A stretch of DNA of 64,000 bases. Source: Martinezella rhizogenes. Its GTDB lineage: Bacteria; Pseudomonadota; Alphaproteobacteria; Rhizobiales; Rhizobiaceae. A program made the position numbers and the translations under genes. The stretch's first letter is position 1, and every line of letters starts with the position of its first letter. Where the stretch lies: assembly GCF_000799715.1 (NCBI RefSeq), contig NZ_JUHG01000017.1, positions 62,001-126,000 of the forward strand. Direction: 5' to 3'. The notes beneath the pieces were generated by a model that did not search any database, was not told the origin of the DNA, and saw nothing but the letters and a program-made list of their open reading frames with translations. Positions 17,424-26,408 of this stretch are shown here, in pieces.

Positions 17424-18923
17424 TTAGGCGGCCGAGAACGGCACGGCTACGAATGTCTTATCGCCGCCGCGTTCGATCAGCAGCAGGACGGACTTGCGGC
17501 CCGCCTTGCCGGCCTCAGCAACCGCGCTCTGAACATCGTGGGCGCTATGGACCGGCTGGTCGTTGACTGAGACGATGACATCGCCGGCCTGGATACCGGC
17601 GGCAGCGGCCGACTTATCCGGATTGACGCTGGCGACGACGGCGCCCTGGACGCTGTGGGGCAGCTTCAGCTGCTCGCGCAGATCAGGGGTCAGGTTGGCG
17701 AGGCCGACGCCGATGCTCGGCTGGTTGGAGGGTTGGACCTTGCTGTCACCACTGTCGTTGGCGGCCTGCTTGCTGTCGTCATTGCCGCCGATGGTGACAT
17801 TGACGTCCATGCTCTTGCCATCGCGCCAGACGGTCAGCGAGCGCTTGTCGCCAGGCGAAAGATCGGCGACCAGACGCGACAGATCCTTCGGCGTCTTTAC
17901 GGCCTCATTATTGACGGCCGTGACGATGTCGCCGGTCTTGATGCCGGCACGAGCGGCCGGAGTGTCGTCGTTGACACCGGCGACCAGGGCGCCCCCTGCC
18001 TGCGACAGGCCGACGGCATTGGCGATATCGGAGGTGACCGGCTGAATAGCGACGCCGAGATAGCCGTGATCGATCGAGCCGTTCTTCTCCAGCTTGGCGA
18101 CGATCGCCTTGGCTTCGTCGGACGGAATGGCGAAACCGACGCCGACGCTGCCGCCGTTCGGCGAATAGATGGCGGTGTTGATACCGACGACGTTGCCCTC
18201 GCGGTCGACCAGCGGACCACCGGAATTGCCGTGGTTGATCGGTGCGTCGATCTGGATGAAGTCGTCATAGGGGCCGCTGTGCAGGTCGCGACCACGAGCC
18301 GAGACGATGCCGGCGGTGACCGTCGTGCCGATGCCGAACGGGTTACCGATCGCGAGAATCTGATCGCCGAGCTTCAGTCTGTCGGAATCGCCCCAGGCGA
18401 CGGTGGCGAGCGGCTTGGGAGCCTGGATTTTCAGAACGGCAAGATCGGACTTGGCGTCGGCGCCGAGGAGCTTGGCCGGCAGCTCGGTACCGTCATCGAG
18501 CGTCACCTTGATGTCGGTGGCGTTCTGAATGACGTGATTGTTGGTGACGATCACGCCATCCGGGCTGATGACGAAGCCGGAGCCGAGCGCCATGGCGCGT
18601 TGGGCCTGTTGCTGCTGCGGTGCCTGCTTCGGGAACGGAATGCCCTGGTTCTCGAAGAACTGGCGGAACTGCTCGTCCATTGGCGAGTTGCTCGTATCCG
18701 CGCTGTTGTCGGTCGCCTTCATCGTCGTGGTGACGGTGACGACGGCCGGCTTGTCGGCGTCGACGATTGGCGCGAAGGAGCCGCCGGGCGCGATGATGCC
18801 GCTGGGTTCTGCGGCGGAGGCAACGGTGGAAGTGTTGAAGGCGAAGGGCAGGGCGCCAGCGCCGACGATGATGGCCGCGCCGACAATGGCTGCGGTTCGA
18901 TGTTTGCGAAGAAGAGATGACAT
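17424..18923 (-). CDS. htrA: Do-like periplasmic serine endoprotease (HtrA/DegP family)
   Basis: This 499-residue envelope protease degrades misfolded periplasmic proteins. The N-terminus is a signal or anchor segment (AAIVGAAIIVGAGALPFAF). A chymotrypsin-fold domain carries the triad His130 (TNNHV), Asp160 (KSDLAV) and Ser234 (GNSGGP), followed by two PDZ domains (GYLGVAIQPV and IGVGLANLTP). A Gln-rich linker (QQQQ near 103) sits in the LA-loop region. The ATG at 18923 has AAGGGA eight bases upstream. A heat-shock-type promoter lies just ahead and a strong terminator follows. Confidence 0.93.
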   Translation of the reverse strand: MSSLLRKHRTAAIVGAAIIVGAGALPFAFNTSTVASAAEPSGIIAPGGSFAPIVDADKPAVVTVTTTMKATDNSADTSNSPMDEQFRQFFENQGIPFPKQAPQQQQAQRAMALGSGFVISPDGVIVTNNHVIQNATDIKVTLDDGTELPAKLLGADAKSDLAVLKIQAPKPLATVAWGDSDRLKLGDQILAIGNPFGIGTTVTAGIVSARGRDLHSGPYDDFIQIDAPINHGNSGGPLVDREGNVVGINTAIYSPNGGSVGVGFAIPSDEAKAIVAKLEKNGSIDHGYLGVAIQPVTSDIANAVGLSQAGGALVAGVNDDTPAARAGIKTGDIVTAVNNEAVKTPKDLSRLVADLSPGDKRSLTVWRDGKSMDVNVTIGGNDDSKQAANDSGDSKVQPSNQPSIGVGLANLTPDLREQLKLPHSVQGAVVASVNPDKSAAAAGIQAGDVIVSVNDQPVHSAHDVQSAVAEAGKAGRKSVLLLIERGGDKTFVAVPFSAA

Positions 18924-18952
18924 GGCAAAAGTCCCTTACGAGATCGTTGGCG

Positions 18953-18978
18953 ATATGGCGTCTTGGGTCCATGTCAGG
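18953..18978 (-). promoter_or_regulatory. Possible sigma-32 (RpoH) promoter of htrA
   Basis: Read on the minus strand, CCTGACA (18978-18972) and CCATAT (18958-18953) are separated by 13 bases. This resembles the alphaproteobacterial RpoH consensus CTTGAAA-N11-15-CCATNT. The predicted start would leave a leader of about 20 bases containing the AAGGGA ribosome site. The match is by eye only. Confidence 0.4.
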
Positions 18979-19197
18979 GACCAGGCGTCGAATGGGTGAA
19001 CGCCAACTCCTTTCGGGAGCCTCTGCCTCCAGATTTTACTGAGGAATGCAAAGTATAAACAAGAATTGGCGCTGATGAGTAATATGATCCGCCAATTGTG
19101 TTTTACAAATTAAATATTGATCATGTTTTTATTGCAAAAATTTAAGAATATTACCGAAATTTAATGCGGTCTCGCCGGAATTTCTCCATCTTGTTGC

Positions 19198-19857
19198 TCA
19201 AGAGGTCTCCGTCTGTGGCCATCGGTTCAATGCTTCCGCACCAAGCGCGGTTAAGCTGTAAATCCCGCGATCGACGCGTTCGAACCAGCCATAGACATTA
19301 TCTTGCAGGATTTGGGCGGCTTTTGGGGCGTTGGCGCGAATATCCTTCGGACGTTGCAGACCATTCTGGATGGCGGCCGCGCACGCAAGCGCCTGCTGGC
19401 GATAGGCGGTCATGATCGGCGAGCGCGTGCTGCCGCCCAAGGCGGGATCGCCCTTGCGCCGCCGATGTTCTTCGACAAGGCGCGAACGCTTGCGGAGATT
19501 CTTGCGCGGCATCGGCGCGACCGGACTGACGATGATGTCGACCAGGCCGCTATCGGAGACCGCCAGCATGCCGAAGCCCAGCCGGCGGCAGAGATCGCGA
19601 AAGCGGCGGTCGCTCTCCCGCCCCTTGCCCTTTGCCGAGACGCGAGCGGCAATCCAGACCTCGTCGCCAGCCGCAGCTCTGTCGACGGCTTGCAGCACAA
19701 GTTCGAGATTGAAGGTCAGCTTCAACTCGCAGATGACGACGACTGGCGGCTCGTCATCGCTGAGCCCGACGAGATCGCAATTGCCGATCTCGCCTTTCAC
19801 CGTGTAGCCGGCCGTCTCAAGGAAATTCTTGATCGGGAGGTAAAGCGCCGTTTCCAA
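19198..19857 (-). CDS. DUF2161 family, PD-(D/E)XK nuclease-like protein
   Basis: The product starts ETALYLPIKNFLE and has a D-x(n)-ExK arrangement (CDLVGL then ICELK), the core of PD-(D/E)XK nuclease folds. A helical, basic C-terminal half follows (RKNLRKRSRLVEEHRRRK, then a winged-helix-like FERVDRGIYSLTALG). It matches the rhizobial DUF2161 family of unknown function. A TTG at 19857 is the preferred start (219 residues). The frame remains open further upstream but that part overlaps the next gene and has no family similarity. The 160 bases beyond its stop are AT-rich and show no gene. Confidence 0.7.
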   Translation of the reverse strand: METALYLPIKNFLETAGYTVKGEIGNCDLVGLSDDEPPVVVICELKLTFNLELVLQAVDRAAAGDEVWIAARVSAKGKGRESDRRFRDLCRRLGFGMLAVSDSGLVDIIVSPVAPMPRKNLRKRSRLVEEHRRRKGDPALGGSTRSPIMTAYRQQALACAAAIQNGLQRPKDIRANAPKAAQILQDNVYGWFERVDRGIYSLTALGAEALNRWPQTETS

Positions 19858-19891
19858 ATCTTGCTCTCTGTCTGGGAATGTCCATGTCGTT

Positions 19892-20788
19892 TTACCCGAT
19901 TCGCGAAGCCAGGAAGTCGATAAAGGCGCGGATGCGGGCGGCAAGGTGATCATGGCCGGCATAGACGGCATGGATCATCTCGATGTCCTCCGGATTAAAG
20001 TTTTCCAGCACCGGTATAAGCGTGCCGTCCTCGATGTCCGGTTGCACATGGAATTGGCCGACGCGGGCAAGCCCCACGCCCTCCAGACAGAGGCTGCGCA
20101 CGGTCGGCCCATTGTTGGCCTGGAGATTGCCGAAGACAGGTTTCACGAAGACTGAGCCGGTGTGCGGATCGCGAAACGCCCAGCCCTCGGCGGTCGGCCG
20201 AAAATTGAAGGTCAGGCAATTGTGTTGATCGAGATCATCCGGTGTCGCCGGTAGTCCATATCTTGCGATATAGGCCGGGGACGCCACGATGACGCGGCGG
20301 CTTTCGAGCAGCTTGCGGGCTTTCAGCGAGCTGTCGCGCAGCAATCCGACGCGAATGGCAACATCGGCGCGCTCGCCGACGATGTCGATGACGCTATCGC
20401 TGAGGGAGATGTCGAGTTCGATTTCCGGATAGAGCGCCAGGAATTCCGGAACGATTGGCACGATGCAGCGGACCCCGACGGCAACAGAGGCACTGACGCG
20501 CAACCGGCCGCGAGGCACCGCCGCCCCGCCCGCGGCGACCATGCGCTCGGCTTCCTGAATATCGGCGAGGATTGCCTGCGCCCGTTCGAGATAGACCTCG
20601 CCTTCCGGCGTCAATTGCAGAGAGCGCGTGGTGCGTACCAGGAGGCGCGTGCCGAGCCGGTCTTCGAGACGCGTGACGAGTTTGCTGACGGCGGAGGGCG
20701 ACAGGCGCAGTTTCCGCCCGGCGGCCGAGAAGCTGCGAAGCTCGGCCACCTGGACGAAGACATCCATTTCCCCGGCGCGATTATCCAC
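19892..20788 (-). CDS. LysR-family transcriptional regulator
   Basis: A 298-residue LysR regulator of the CrgA/AaeR-like group has the N-terminal winged helix (FSAAGRKLRLSPSAVSKLVTRLE) and an effector domain beginning RGRLRVSAS. It diverges from an MFS efflux gene and an aldo-keto reductase gene, its probable targets. A GTG at 20788 or an ATG at 20767 (MDVFVQVAE) could be the start, and neither has an ideal ribosome site. The divergent region contains a perfect TTGAATTCAA palindrome at 20805-20814 that may be part of its operator. Confidence 0.85.
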   Translation of the reverse strand: MDNRAGEMDVFVQVAELRSFSAAGRKLRLSPSAVSKLVTRLEDRLGTRLLVRTTRSLQLTPEGEVYLERAQAILADIQEAERMVAAGGAAVPRGRLRVSASVAVGVRCIVPIVPEFLALYPEIELDISLSDSVIDIVGERADVAIRVGLLRDSSLKARKLLESRRVIVASPAYIARYGLPATPDDLDQHNCLTFNFRPTAEGWAFRDPHTGSVFVKPVFGNLQANNGPTVRSLCLEGVGLARVGQFHVQPDIEDGTLIPVLENFNPEDIEMIHAVYAGHDHLAARIRAFIDFLASRIG

Positions 20789-20910
20789 CCTTCGCCTCGC
20801 TACTTTGAATTCAATTCATAAGTGTTGATTTTATATAGGTGATTATCGAACGAATGTCTTGAGCCCATATTCCGTCCGAACAAGAACCAAGTGCAGCCGG
20901 AGGATTCCGG

Positions 20911-22128
20911 ATGCCTTTTCGATCGGGTCATCTCATGCCACTCGCTCTTTTTGCCTTGACGATCGCGGCCTATGCGATCGGCACCACCGAATTCGTCATC
21001 GTCGGCCTGCTGCCGACCGTCGCGAATGATCTTCACATCACCCTGCCGCTTGCCGGCCTCATCGTCAGCGTTTACGCGCTTGGCGTCACCTTTGGCGCGC
21101 CGATCCTGACGGCACTCACCGGCCGCATCGAGCGCAAGCCGCTCTTGCTTGGCCTGATGGCGCTCTTCATTGTCGGCAACGGCTTGGCGGCGTTGAGCAC
21201 CGGCTATGAGTTCCTGCTCGTCGCTCGGGTGCTCTCGGCTTTCGCCCACGGCGTCTTCTTCTCCGTCGGCTCGACCATCGCCGCCGATCTCGTGCCGGAA
21301 AACCGTCGTGCCTCGGCGATCGCCATGATGTTCATGGGGCTGACGGTCGCGATCGTCACCGGTGTGCCGCTTGGTACGCTCATCGGCCAGACCTTCGGCT
21401 GGCGCGCCACTTTCGCCGCTGTCGCCGTGCTCGGGGTCATCGCCTTTGCCGGCATCGCCCTGTTGCTGCCATCGACTCTGAAAAAGGCACCGCCGGCCGG
21501 TATCGGCGAACAGCTTCGCGTGCTTGGAAGCGCCCGCCTGCTGATCGTCTTCGCCATGACGGCGCTGGGCTACGGCGGCACCTTTGTCGCGTTTACTTTC
21601 CTCGCTTCGATCCTGCAGGACGTGACCGGCTTTGCCGCCTCCGCCGTCAGCCTGATCCTGGTGCTCTACGGTATCGCCATTGCTATCGGCAATGTCGTCG
21701 GTGGACGGCTTGCCAATGGCAATCCGGTCAAGGCGCTGACATGGCTCTTTCTCGCCCAGGCGATCGTGCTCGTGCTCTTCAGCTTTACGGCCGTTTCGCC
21801 CTGGCTTGCCATTCCGACGCTCGCCGCCCTCGGCTTCCTGTCCTTCGCCAATGTGCCCGGCCTGCAGCTCTATGTCGTCCAGCTTGCTCGCCAGGTTCGC
21901 CCCGCAGCCGTCGATGTTGCCTCGGCGCTCAACATCGCCGCCTTCAATCTCGGCATTGCCGCCGGCGCCTGGATCGGCGGGCTGGTGGTGGAATCCTCGC
22001 TCGGTCTCGGCGCCACGCCCTGGGTCGGCGCGATCCTGGTCGTCGCTGCCCTCGTCCTGACCCTGTGGAGCGGCGCGCTCGACCGCCGTTCGGCTCCTGT
22101 GGCGCAGACCGTTTCCCGCGCCGCCTGA
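20911..22128 (+). CDS. MFS efflux transporter, DHA1 (AraJ/YdhP-like)
   Basis: The 405-residue protein has twelve membrane segments and the DHA1 hallmark N-terminus (IGTTEFVIVGLLPTVANDL) seen in AraJ/YdhP-type sugar or drug efflux proteins. Motif A is a divergent GRIERKPLLLG. The ATG at 20911 follows GGAGGA by six bases. The aldo-keto reductase gene begins 26 bases downstream, so the two are probably one operon under the divergent LysR. The substrate is not known. Confidence 0.85.
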   Translation: MPFRSGHLMPLALFALTIAAYAIGTTEFVIVGLLPTVANDLHITLPLAGLIVSVYALGVTFGAPILTALTGRIERKPLLLGLMALFIVGNGLAALSTGYEFLLVARVLSAFAHGVFFSVGSTIAADLVPENRRASAIAMMFMGLTVAIVTGVPLGTLIGQTFGWRATFAAVAVLGVIAFAGIALLLPSTLKKAPPAGIGEQLRVLGSARLLIVFAMTALGYGGTFVAFTFLASILQDVTGFAASAVSLILVLYGIAIAIGNVVGGRLANGNPVKALTWLFLAQAIVLVLFSFTAVSPWLAIPTLAALGFLSFANVPGLQLYVVQLARQVRPAAVDVASALNIAAFNLGIAAGAWIGGLVVESSLGLGATPWVGAILVVAALVLTLWSGALDRRSAPVAQTVSRAA

Positions 22129-22154
22129 TCATTCTGCAATCGAAAGGAAATCCC

Positions 22155-22985
22155 ATGCATCTCGTCAACGCCAACGGCGCATCGATCCCCGCTCTCGGTT
22201 TCGGCACCTTCCGTATGCCGGGCCCAGATACGGAACGTATGGTGTCGCATGTGCTGAAGAACGGCTACCGGCATGTCGACACCGCCCAGATCTACGGCAA
22301 TGAGTCCGAGGTCGGCGAAGGGATCCTGCGCTCCGGCCTTGCCCGCACCGATCTCTTCCTGACCACCAAGGTCTGGGTTGAGCACTATAAGCACGCGGCC
22401 TTTGTTGCTTCGGTCGATGAAAGCCTGAAGAAGCTGAAGACTGATTATGTCGATCTGCTCCTCCTCCATTGGCCGAACGACGCCGTGCCGCTTGCCGAGC
22501 AGATTGGTGCCTTGAGCGAGGTTGCCAAGGCCGGCAAGGTCCGCCACATCGGCGTCTCGAATTTCAACCGGGCGCTGATAACCGAGGCGGTAAAGCTCAG
22601 CGAGCTGCCGCTCGTCACCAATCAGGTCGAGTATCACCCCTATCTCGACCAGTCACCGGTGATCGACGCCGCCAAGAGTCTCGGCATGTCCATCACGGCC
22701 TACTACGCCATGGCGGATGGAAAGGTGCTGAGCGATCCGGTTCTGAGGGCGATCGCCGGTCGGCATGGCAAGTCCATCGCGCAGATCGTCCTGCGCTGGA
22801 TCGTGCAGCAGGGGCTGATCGCGCTGTCGAAGACGGTCTCGGAGACCCGCGCCAAAGAGAATGCGGCGATCTTCGATTTCGAACTGACGGCGGAGGAGAT
22901 GGCCGCGATCCATGCGCTTGCAGAGCCCAACGGGCGTATCGTCAGCCCCGATGGCCTCGCGCCGGTCTGGGACGCAGCTGCTTAA
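22155..22985 (+). CDS. Aldo/keto reductase, 2,5-diketo-D-gluconate reductase (DkgB) type
   Basis: This 276-residue NADPH-dependent aldo-keto reductase has the family signatures GYRHVDTAQIYGNE (catalytic Asp and Tyr), LLLLHWP and the active-site-proximal NQVEYHPY. Such enzymes reduce 2,5-diketogluconate, methylglyoxal and other aldehydes. It starts at an ATG after AAAGGAAA and ends just before a strong terminator. Its partner is the MFS gene upstream. Confidence 0.88.
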   Translation: MHLVNANGASIPALGFGTFRMPGPDTERMVSHVLKNGYRHVDTAQIYGNESEVGEGILRSGLARTDLFLTTKVWVEHYKHAAFVASVDESLKKLKTDYVDLLLLHWPNDAVPLAEQIGALSEVAKAGKVRHIGVSNFNRALITEAVKLSELPLVTNQVEYHPYLDQSPVIDAAKSLGMSITAYYAMADGKVLSDPVLRAIAGRHGKSIAQIVLRWIVQQGLIALSKTVSETRAKENAAIFDFELTAEEMAAIHALAEPNGRIVSPDGLAPVWDAAA

Positions 22986-23001
22986 TTACAAAATCTGGAG
23001 A

Positions 23002-23026
23002 GGGGCCGCGTGTAGCGGCCCCTTTT
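23002..23026 (+). terminator. Rho-independent terminator after the aldo/keto reductase
   Basis: GGGGCCGC (23002-23009) pairs perfectly with GCGGCCCC (23015-23022) across a five-base loop and is followed by TTTT. It sits between two convergent genes; the T-run serves the plus strand. Confidence 0.85.
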
Positions 23027-23030
23027 GTGA

Positions 23031-26000
23031 CTAGGCCTTGAAATCCAGTTCGACCTCGGAAACGTCAACCGATGTCGGCATTAGCGGCTGGCGGACGCGC
23101 TGGCCGAAATGCCGTTTGAAACCGAAGACGTTGTTGATCAGGCTCTTGGTGTAGAGGCCGGGGCCGCTCGAATAGATGCGCCAGCCGCCATCGACGGCGA
23201 TATCGCCCGCCTTGACGCGATCCCAATCGGATGAGGCGTGATAACGGTCGTCGAAAGCGGCATCGCTGCTGCTGAAATAGGTGTTGCGCTGCCGCAGCGA
23301 TGCGTGGTCGAGCCGGCCGCTGACCGAAATCGGGTTGGCGAGCGCCAGCGCGCTCCACATGCCCTCAGCATCGCTATCCAGGGCCAGCGCCTCGCAGTAA
23401 CGCAGATGCGCGTGCACATACATCAGCCCGATCTCGCGCCCGAAGAAGGACGAGGATTCGGCACGACGGAACAGTGTCTCCGGTCCGCCGGCATAGGTGG
23501 CCGGCTTTTCCATCAATCTCACGCCGTCCGGGAACAGCAGGTTCGCGCTGATCAGCTTCATATGGTCGCGCCGCTGCTCCGGCGTGAACAGGCCGCCCAG
23601 CATCGGCTGGGTCATCGCGATCAGCGAAAAATGCAGGCCTGTGCGGGTATCGGCCGGATGCAGCAGCAGCTCGACGCCGTCATGGCTCGGATCGAAGACG
23701 CCATAACCGGCAACGATACCGTCGCGCATCAGCAGGCGATTGAAATCGCTGCGCATGGCGGCGGCGGTGTCCTTGAGGCTCTGCGCCTCTTCGTCCCGGC
23801 TTGCGAATGTCAGGATCGCGGCATAGCGCACGAGCTGTTCGTAGAGCAGCGAAACGGTCCAGCTGCTGACCATCCAGTCGCGCAAATGCGGATCGGCCGG
23901 CTGCAGGCTGTCGTTCCAGTCGCCTTCGCCATAGCGGATTAGGCTGGTGCCGGGGACGAAGCGGCTGCGGACGGTGTCGAGCAGCTTTTCGACATGGTCG
24001 GAGATCGTCGCCTTCTCCTCGGTCCGCTGCATGGTGTCGTCGGCTCGCCAGGGAACGGTCTCGGCGAGGAAGGCGATATCGCCCGTCGCCTCGATATAGT
24101 CGCACAGCGCCTTCAGCGGCCAGACGACGATATCACCATGGCTCTCGCCGGCGCGGATATTGGCATAGGGCTCCAGCATGAACCATTGCGGCCAGTCGCC
24201 CCGGTCGCGATATTGCTCGGAAAAGACGGTGCTGAGAACTTGCTTCACCTCGGCATCGTGTTCATAGGCGAGCAGGAATTCCACCGGCCCCTGGCAGACG
24301 TCGCGCGTTCCCCAGGCAGCCCCGGTATATTGCTCGAGGCCGTGCGGCACGCTCAGATGGATGATGGCGTCATGCGCCAGCCAGGGCAACATGACCGCCT
24401 GTTCGGTGATATCCGGCCCGCTGCCCTCGATGCGCAGGCCGCGCGTCACATGGCTCCAGAAACGCTGCGCCGGCGCAAGCATGTCCTCAGCGCTGACGCC
24501 CGCCTTGTAACGCTCGGCGAGGGCTTCACCCGCCGCGGTGTCGGTCATCGATCCGGTGACGGCAAAGCTGAAGCCTCGCGTCGGGCGCGATTTCAGCGCG
24601 ATGAAGGGACCGTTGCGTGAGATGCCGTCGCCATAGAGAAGCTCATCGCCGCCGATTGCCTCGAAAGCATCTGGCGTTGAAGTGACGAGATGATAGGCGG
24701 CTTGCGGGTAGCGATCCCAAAGCCAGGAGGACTGGGGACGGAAGGATATCTGCTTGGCCGCAGCATCGATTTCGATGTTTGCGACGGCTTCATAGTCGCG
24801 CTCGCCGAGCACGATATGGCCGAACACCAGGAAGCGGCAGGCCTTGCCCTCGACCGAGACATTCCACTGCATGGCTGGGTCGTCACCGGAGGCTGCCGCC
24901 GTCACGGTGATGGTATGGCCGGCAAGCTTGTAGATCCAGCTGACATCGCTGAGGCCCATGTCGAAGGCGGCGGGCACGCCGAGCAGGCGCCAGCCTTCGC
25001 CGAGATCCACGAGGATGCGCAACCCGCTTGCCCGCGTCAGATTGTAGGGATCGCGGGAGATCGAGAACAGCTTGTGAAAGGAGGTATTGCCGATGGTGAG
25101 CTGCGCCGCGAAAATGCCCTGCATCCAGCAGGTTGCGCCCAAAGTCTGGTCGTCGAGCAGCATGTTCTGGCCGCTGCGGACGATGGCACCGTGACGGCGC
25201 GCCACGCGGCGCTCCTTCTCGCGCAGCACGATATGACGGTTCAGCGATCCCTCCGGTACGAAGAAGGAATAGAGTTGGCCGTCGATCCGCTCCTCCAGCA
25301 CCCGCTCGGGATAAAGCCGGTCGATGGTCGCGTCATCCAACGGCTCGGTCACGAACAGCGGCGCGTCCTGCACCAGGCTGCGAACCGGTATCTCCGAGGC
25401 AATATCGGTCGCCGCCAGTTGGCCGAGCACCTGCGGCAGTGCATCGAGACGCGTAAGGTCGGCATCGCTGGAGGCCAAGGGGTGATCGGCAACGAACAGG
25501 CCGAAGAATGTCGTAGTCGCGCCGGCCTTTGGTGCCAGTGTCAACGGCTTCGACTGGATCGCCGGGCAGGCGACCTCGTGCTGCCGGCGCGTGCTCGCCA
25601 GGTTTTCGCCGAAACCCGGCACCATCGGCGCATCGCCGCTTGGGGCCGGCACCATCAGCTGGATTGCATCCGTTGCATAGGCGGCCGCGCCATCGAGGCA
25701 GCCCTGCGCCAGCCACGGATTGCGTCCGCCGCCTTGCTTGAGATTTTGCCGGTTCATCACGACCGGCCCGAAGGTGGGATGGGCTCCGATGTGATGGTCG
25801 ATATATTGCGAGGCATAGGCCTCGCTGTTCATCAGGAAACCACGGTCACCGATGCCGACATCCTGGATCAGCACGAGATCGGCCGGAACTGCCTTGTTCG
25901 TCGTATTCTCGAGCGAAACCCGCCAGAACCAGGCGGTATCGCCGGGATGGAGCTGTAACCGCACCGTATGCCGGAGACCCGCCGTCTCGCCGCTCCAGCA

Positions 26001-26291
26001 GAAACTCGTCTCGTCATGGCCGAAGCGCACCGCCGCCTTTGGGCCGACGATTTCGGTGACTTCAGGCTGTGAACCGCCGATGCGCAGATAGAGCCGCCCG
26101 ATGCCGCCGTAAACAGGCGATCCCAGCACCTGATTGATCATGACGCCGCCTTGCTGGTCGGCAAAATCGATGGCAAACAGCGTGCCGTTCGGCAGGGCCG
26201 ATGCGGACAGACCGGCGCTATTGGTAAGCGTGGAAAGACCGAGTTCTTCGTGCCGGGGCGTCTGAAAGCTGCGATGGGATTCCGAAGGCAT
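23031..26291 (-). CDS. GH94-family glycoside phosphorylase
   Basis: The 1086-residue protein resembles large GH94 enzymes. These phosphorolyse beta-glucosides, including cellobiose, cellodextrins and 1,2-beta-oligoglucans. The catalytic acid region GEGDWNDSL lies near residue 790 in the (alpha/alpha)6 barrel. The N-terminal half is a beta-sandwich domain with YIDHHIGAHPTFG. The size fits the 1,2-beta-oligoglucan phosphorylase group better than cellobiose phosphorylase, which is suggestive because rhizobia make cyclic beta-1,2-glucans. No signal peptide is seen. It is third in the series gntR, beta-mannosidase, GH94, 117 bases after the mannosidase. Confidence 0.8.
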   Translation of the reverse strand: MPSESHRSFQTPRHEELGLSTLTNSAGLSASALPNGTLFAIDFADQQGGVMINQVLGSPVYGGIGRLYLRIGGSQPEVTEIVGPKAAVRFGHDETSFCWSGETAGLRHTVRLQLHPGDTAWFWRVSLENTTNKAVPADLVLIQDVGIGDRGFLMNSEAYASQYIDHHIGAHPTFGPVVMNRQNLKQGGGRNPWLAQGCLDGAAAYATDAIQLMVPAPSGDAPMVPGFGENLASTRRQHEVACPAIQSKPLTLAPKAGATTTFFGLFVADHPLASSDADLTRLDALPQVLGQLAATDIASEIPVRSLVQDAPLFVTEPLDDATIDRLYPERVLEERIDGQLYSFFVPEGSLNRHIVLREKERRVARRHGAIVRSGQNMLLDDQTLGATCWMQGIFAAQLTIGNTSFHKLFSISRDPYNLTRASGLRILVDLGEGWRLLGVPAAFDMGLSDVSWIYKLAGHTITVTAAASGDDPAMQWNVSVEGKACRFLVFGHIVLGERDYEAVANIEIDAAAKQISFRPQSSWLWDRYPQAAYHLVTSTPDAFEAIGGDELLYGDGISRNGPFIALKSRPTRGFSFAVTGSMTDTAAGEALAERYKAGVSAEDMLAPAQRFWSHVTRGLRIEGSGPDITEQAVMLPWLAHDAIIHLSVPHGLEQYTGAAWGTRDVCQGPVEFLLAYEHDAEVKQVLSTVFSEQYRDRGDWPQWFMLEPYANIRAGESHGDIVVWPLKALCDYIEATGDIAFLAETVPWRADDTMQRTEEKATISDHVEKLLDTVRSRFVPGTSLIRYGEGDWNDSLQPADPHLRDWMVSSWTVSLLYEQLVRYAAILTFASRDEEAQSLKDTAAAMRSDFNRLLMRDGIVAGYGVFDPSHDGVELLLHPADTRTGLHFSLIAMTQPMLGGLFTPEQRRDHMKLISANLLFPDGVRLMEKPATYAGGPETLFRRAESSSFFGREIGLMYVHAHLRYCEALALDSDAEGMWSALALANPISVSGRLDHASLRQRNTYFSSSDAAFDDRYHASSDWDRVKAGDIAVDGGWRIYSSGPGLYTKSLINNVFGFKRHFGQRVRQPLMPTSVDVSEVELDFKA

Positions 26292-26408
26292 AGTCGGTGT
26301 CTCGCTGATTCATGGGTCGGATGGGCGCACTAGATCACAAGGTGCCGTGCGATCATAGAAGGCAATTTGCCCTCCGAGATCGCAATCTTTCGTGACGATG
26401 TTCCCGTC

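Noticed and set aside
17655..18920. Long plus-strand frame opposite htrA
   Set aside because: It is an antisense shadow; the minus strand has the complete protease with triad and PDZ domains.
24690..25958. Long plus-strand frame inside the GH94 gene
   Set aside because: It is an antisense shadow of a gene with catalytic motifs; no ribosome site or family motif is seen.
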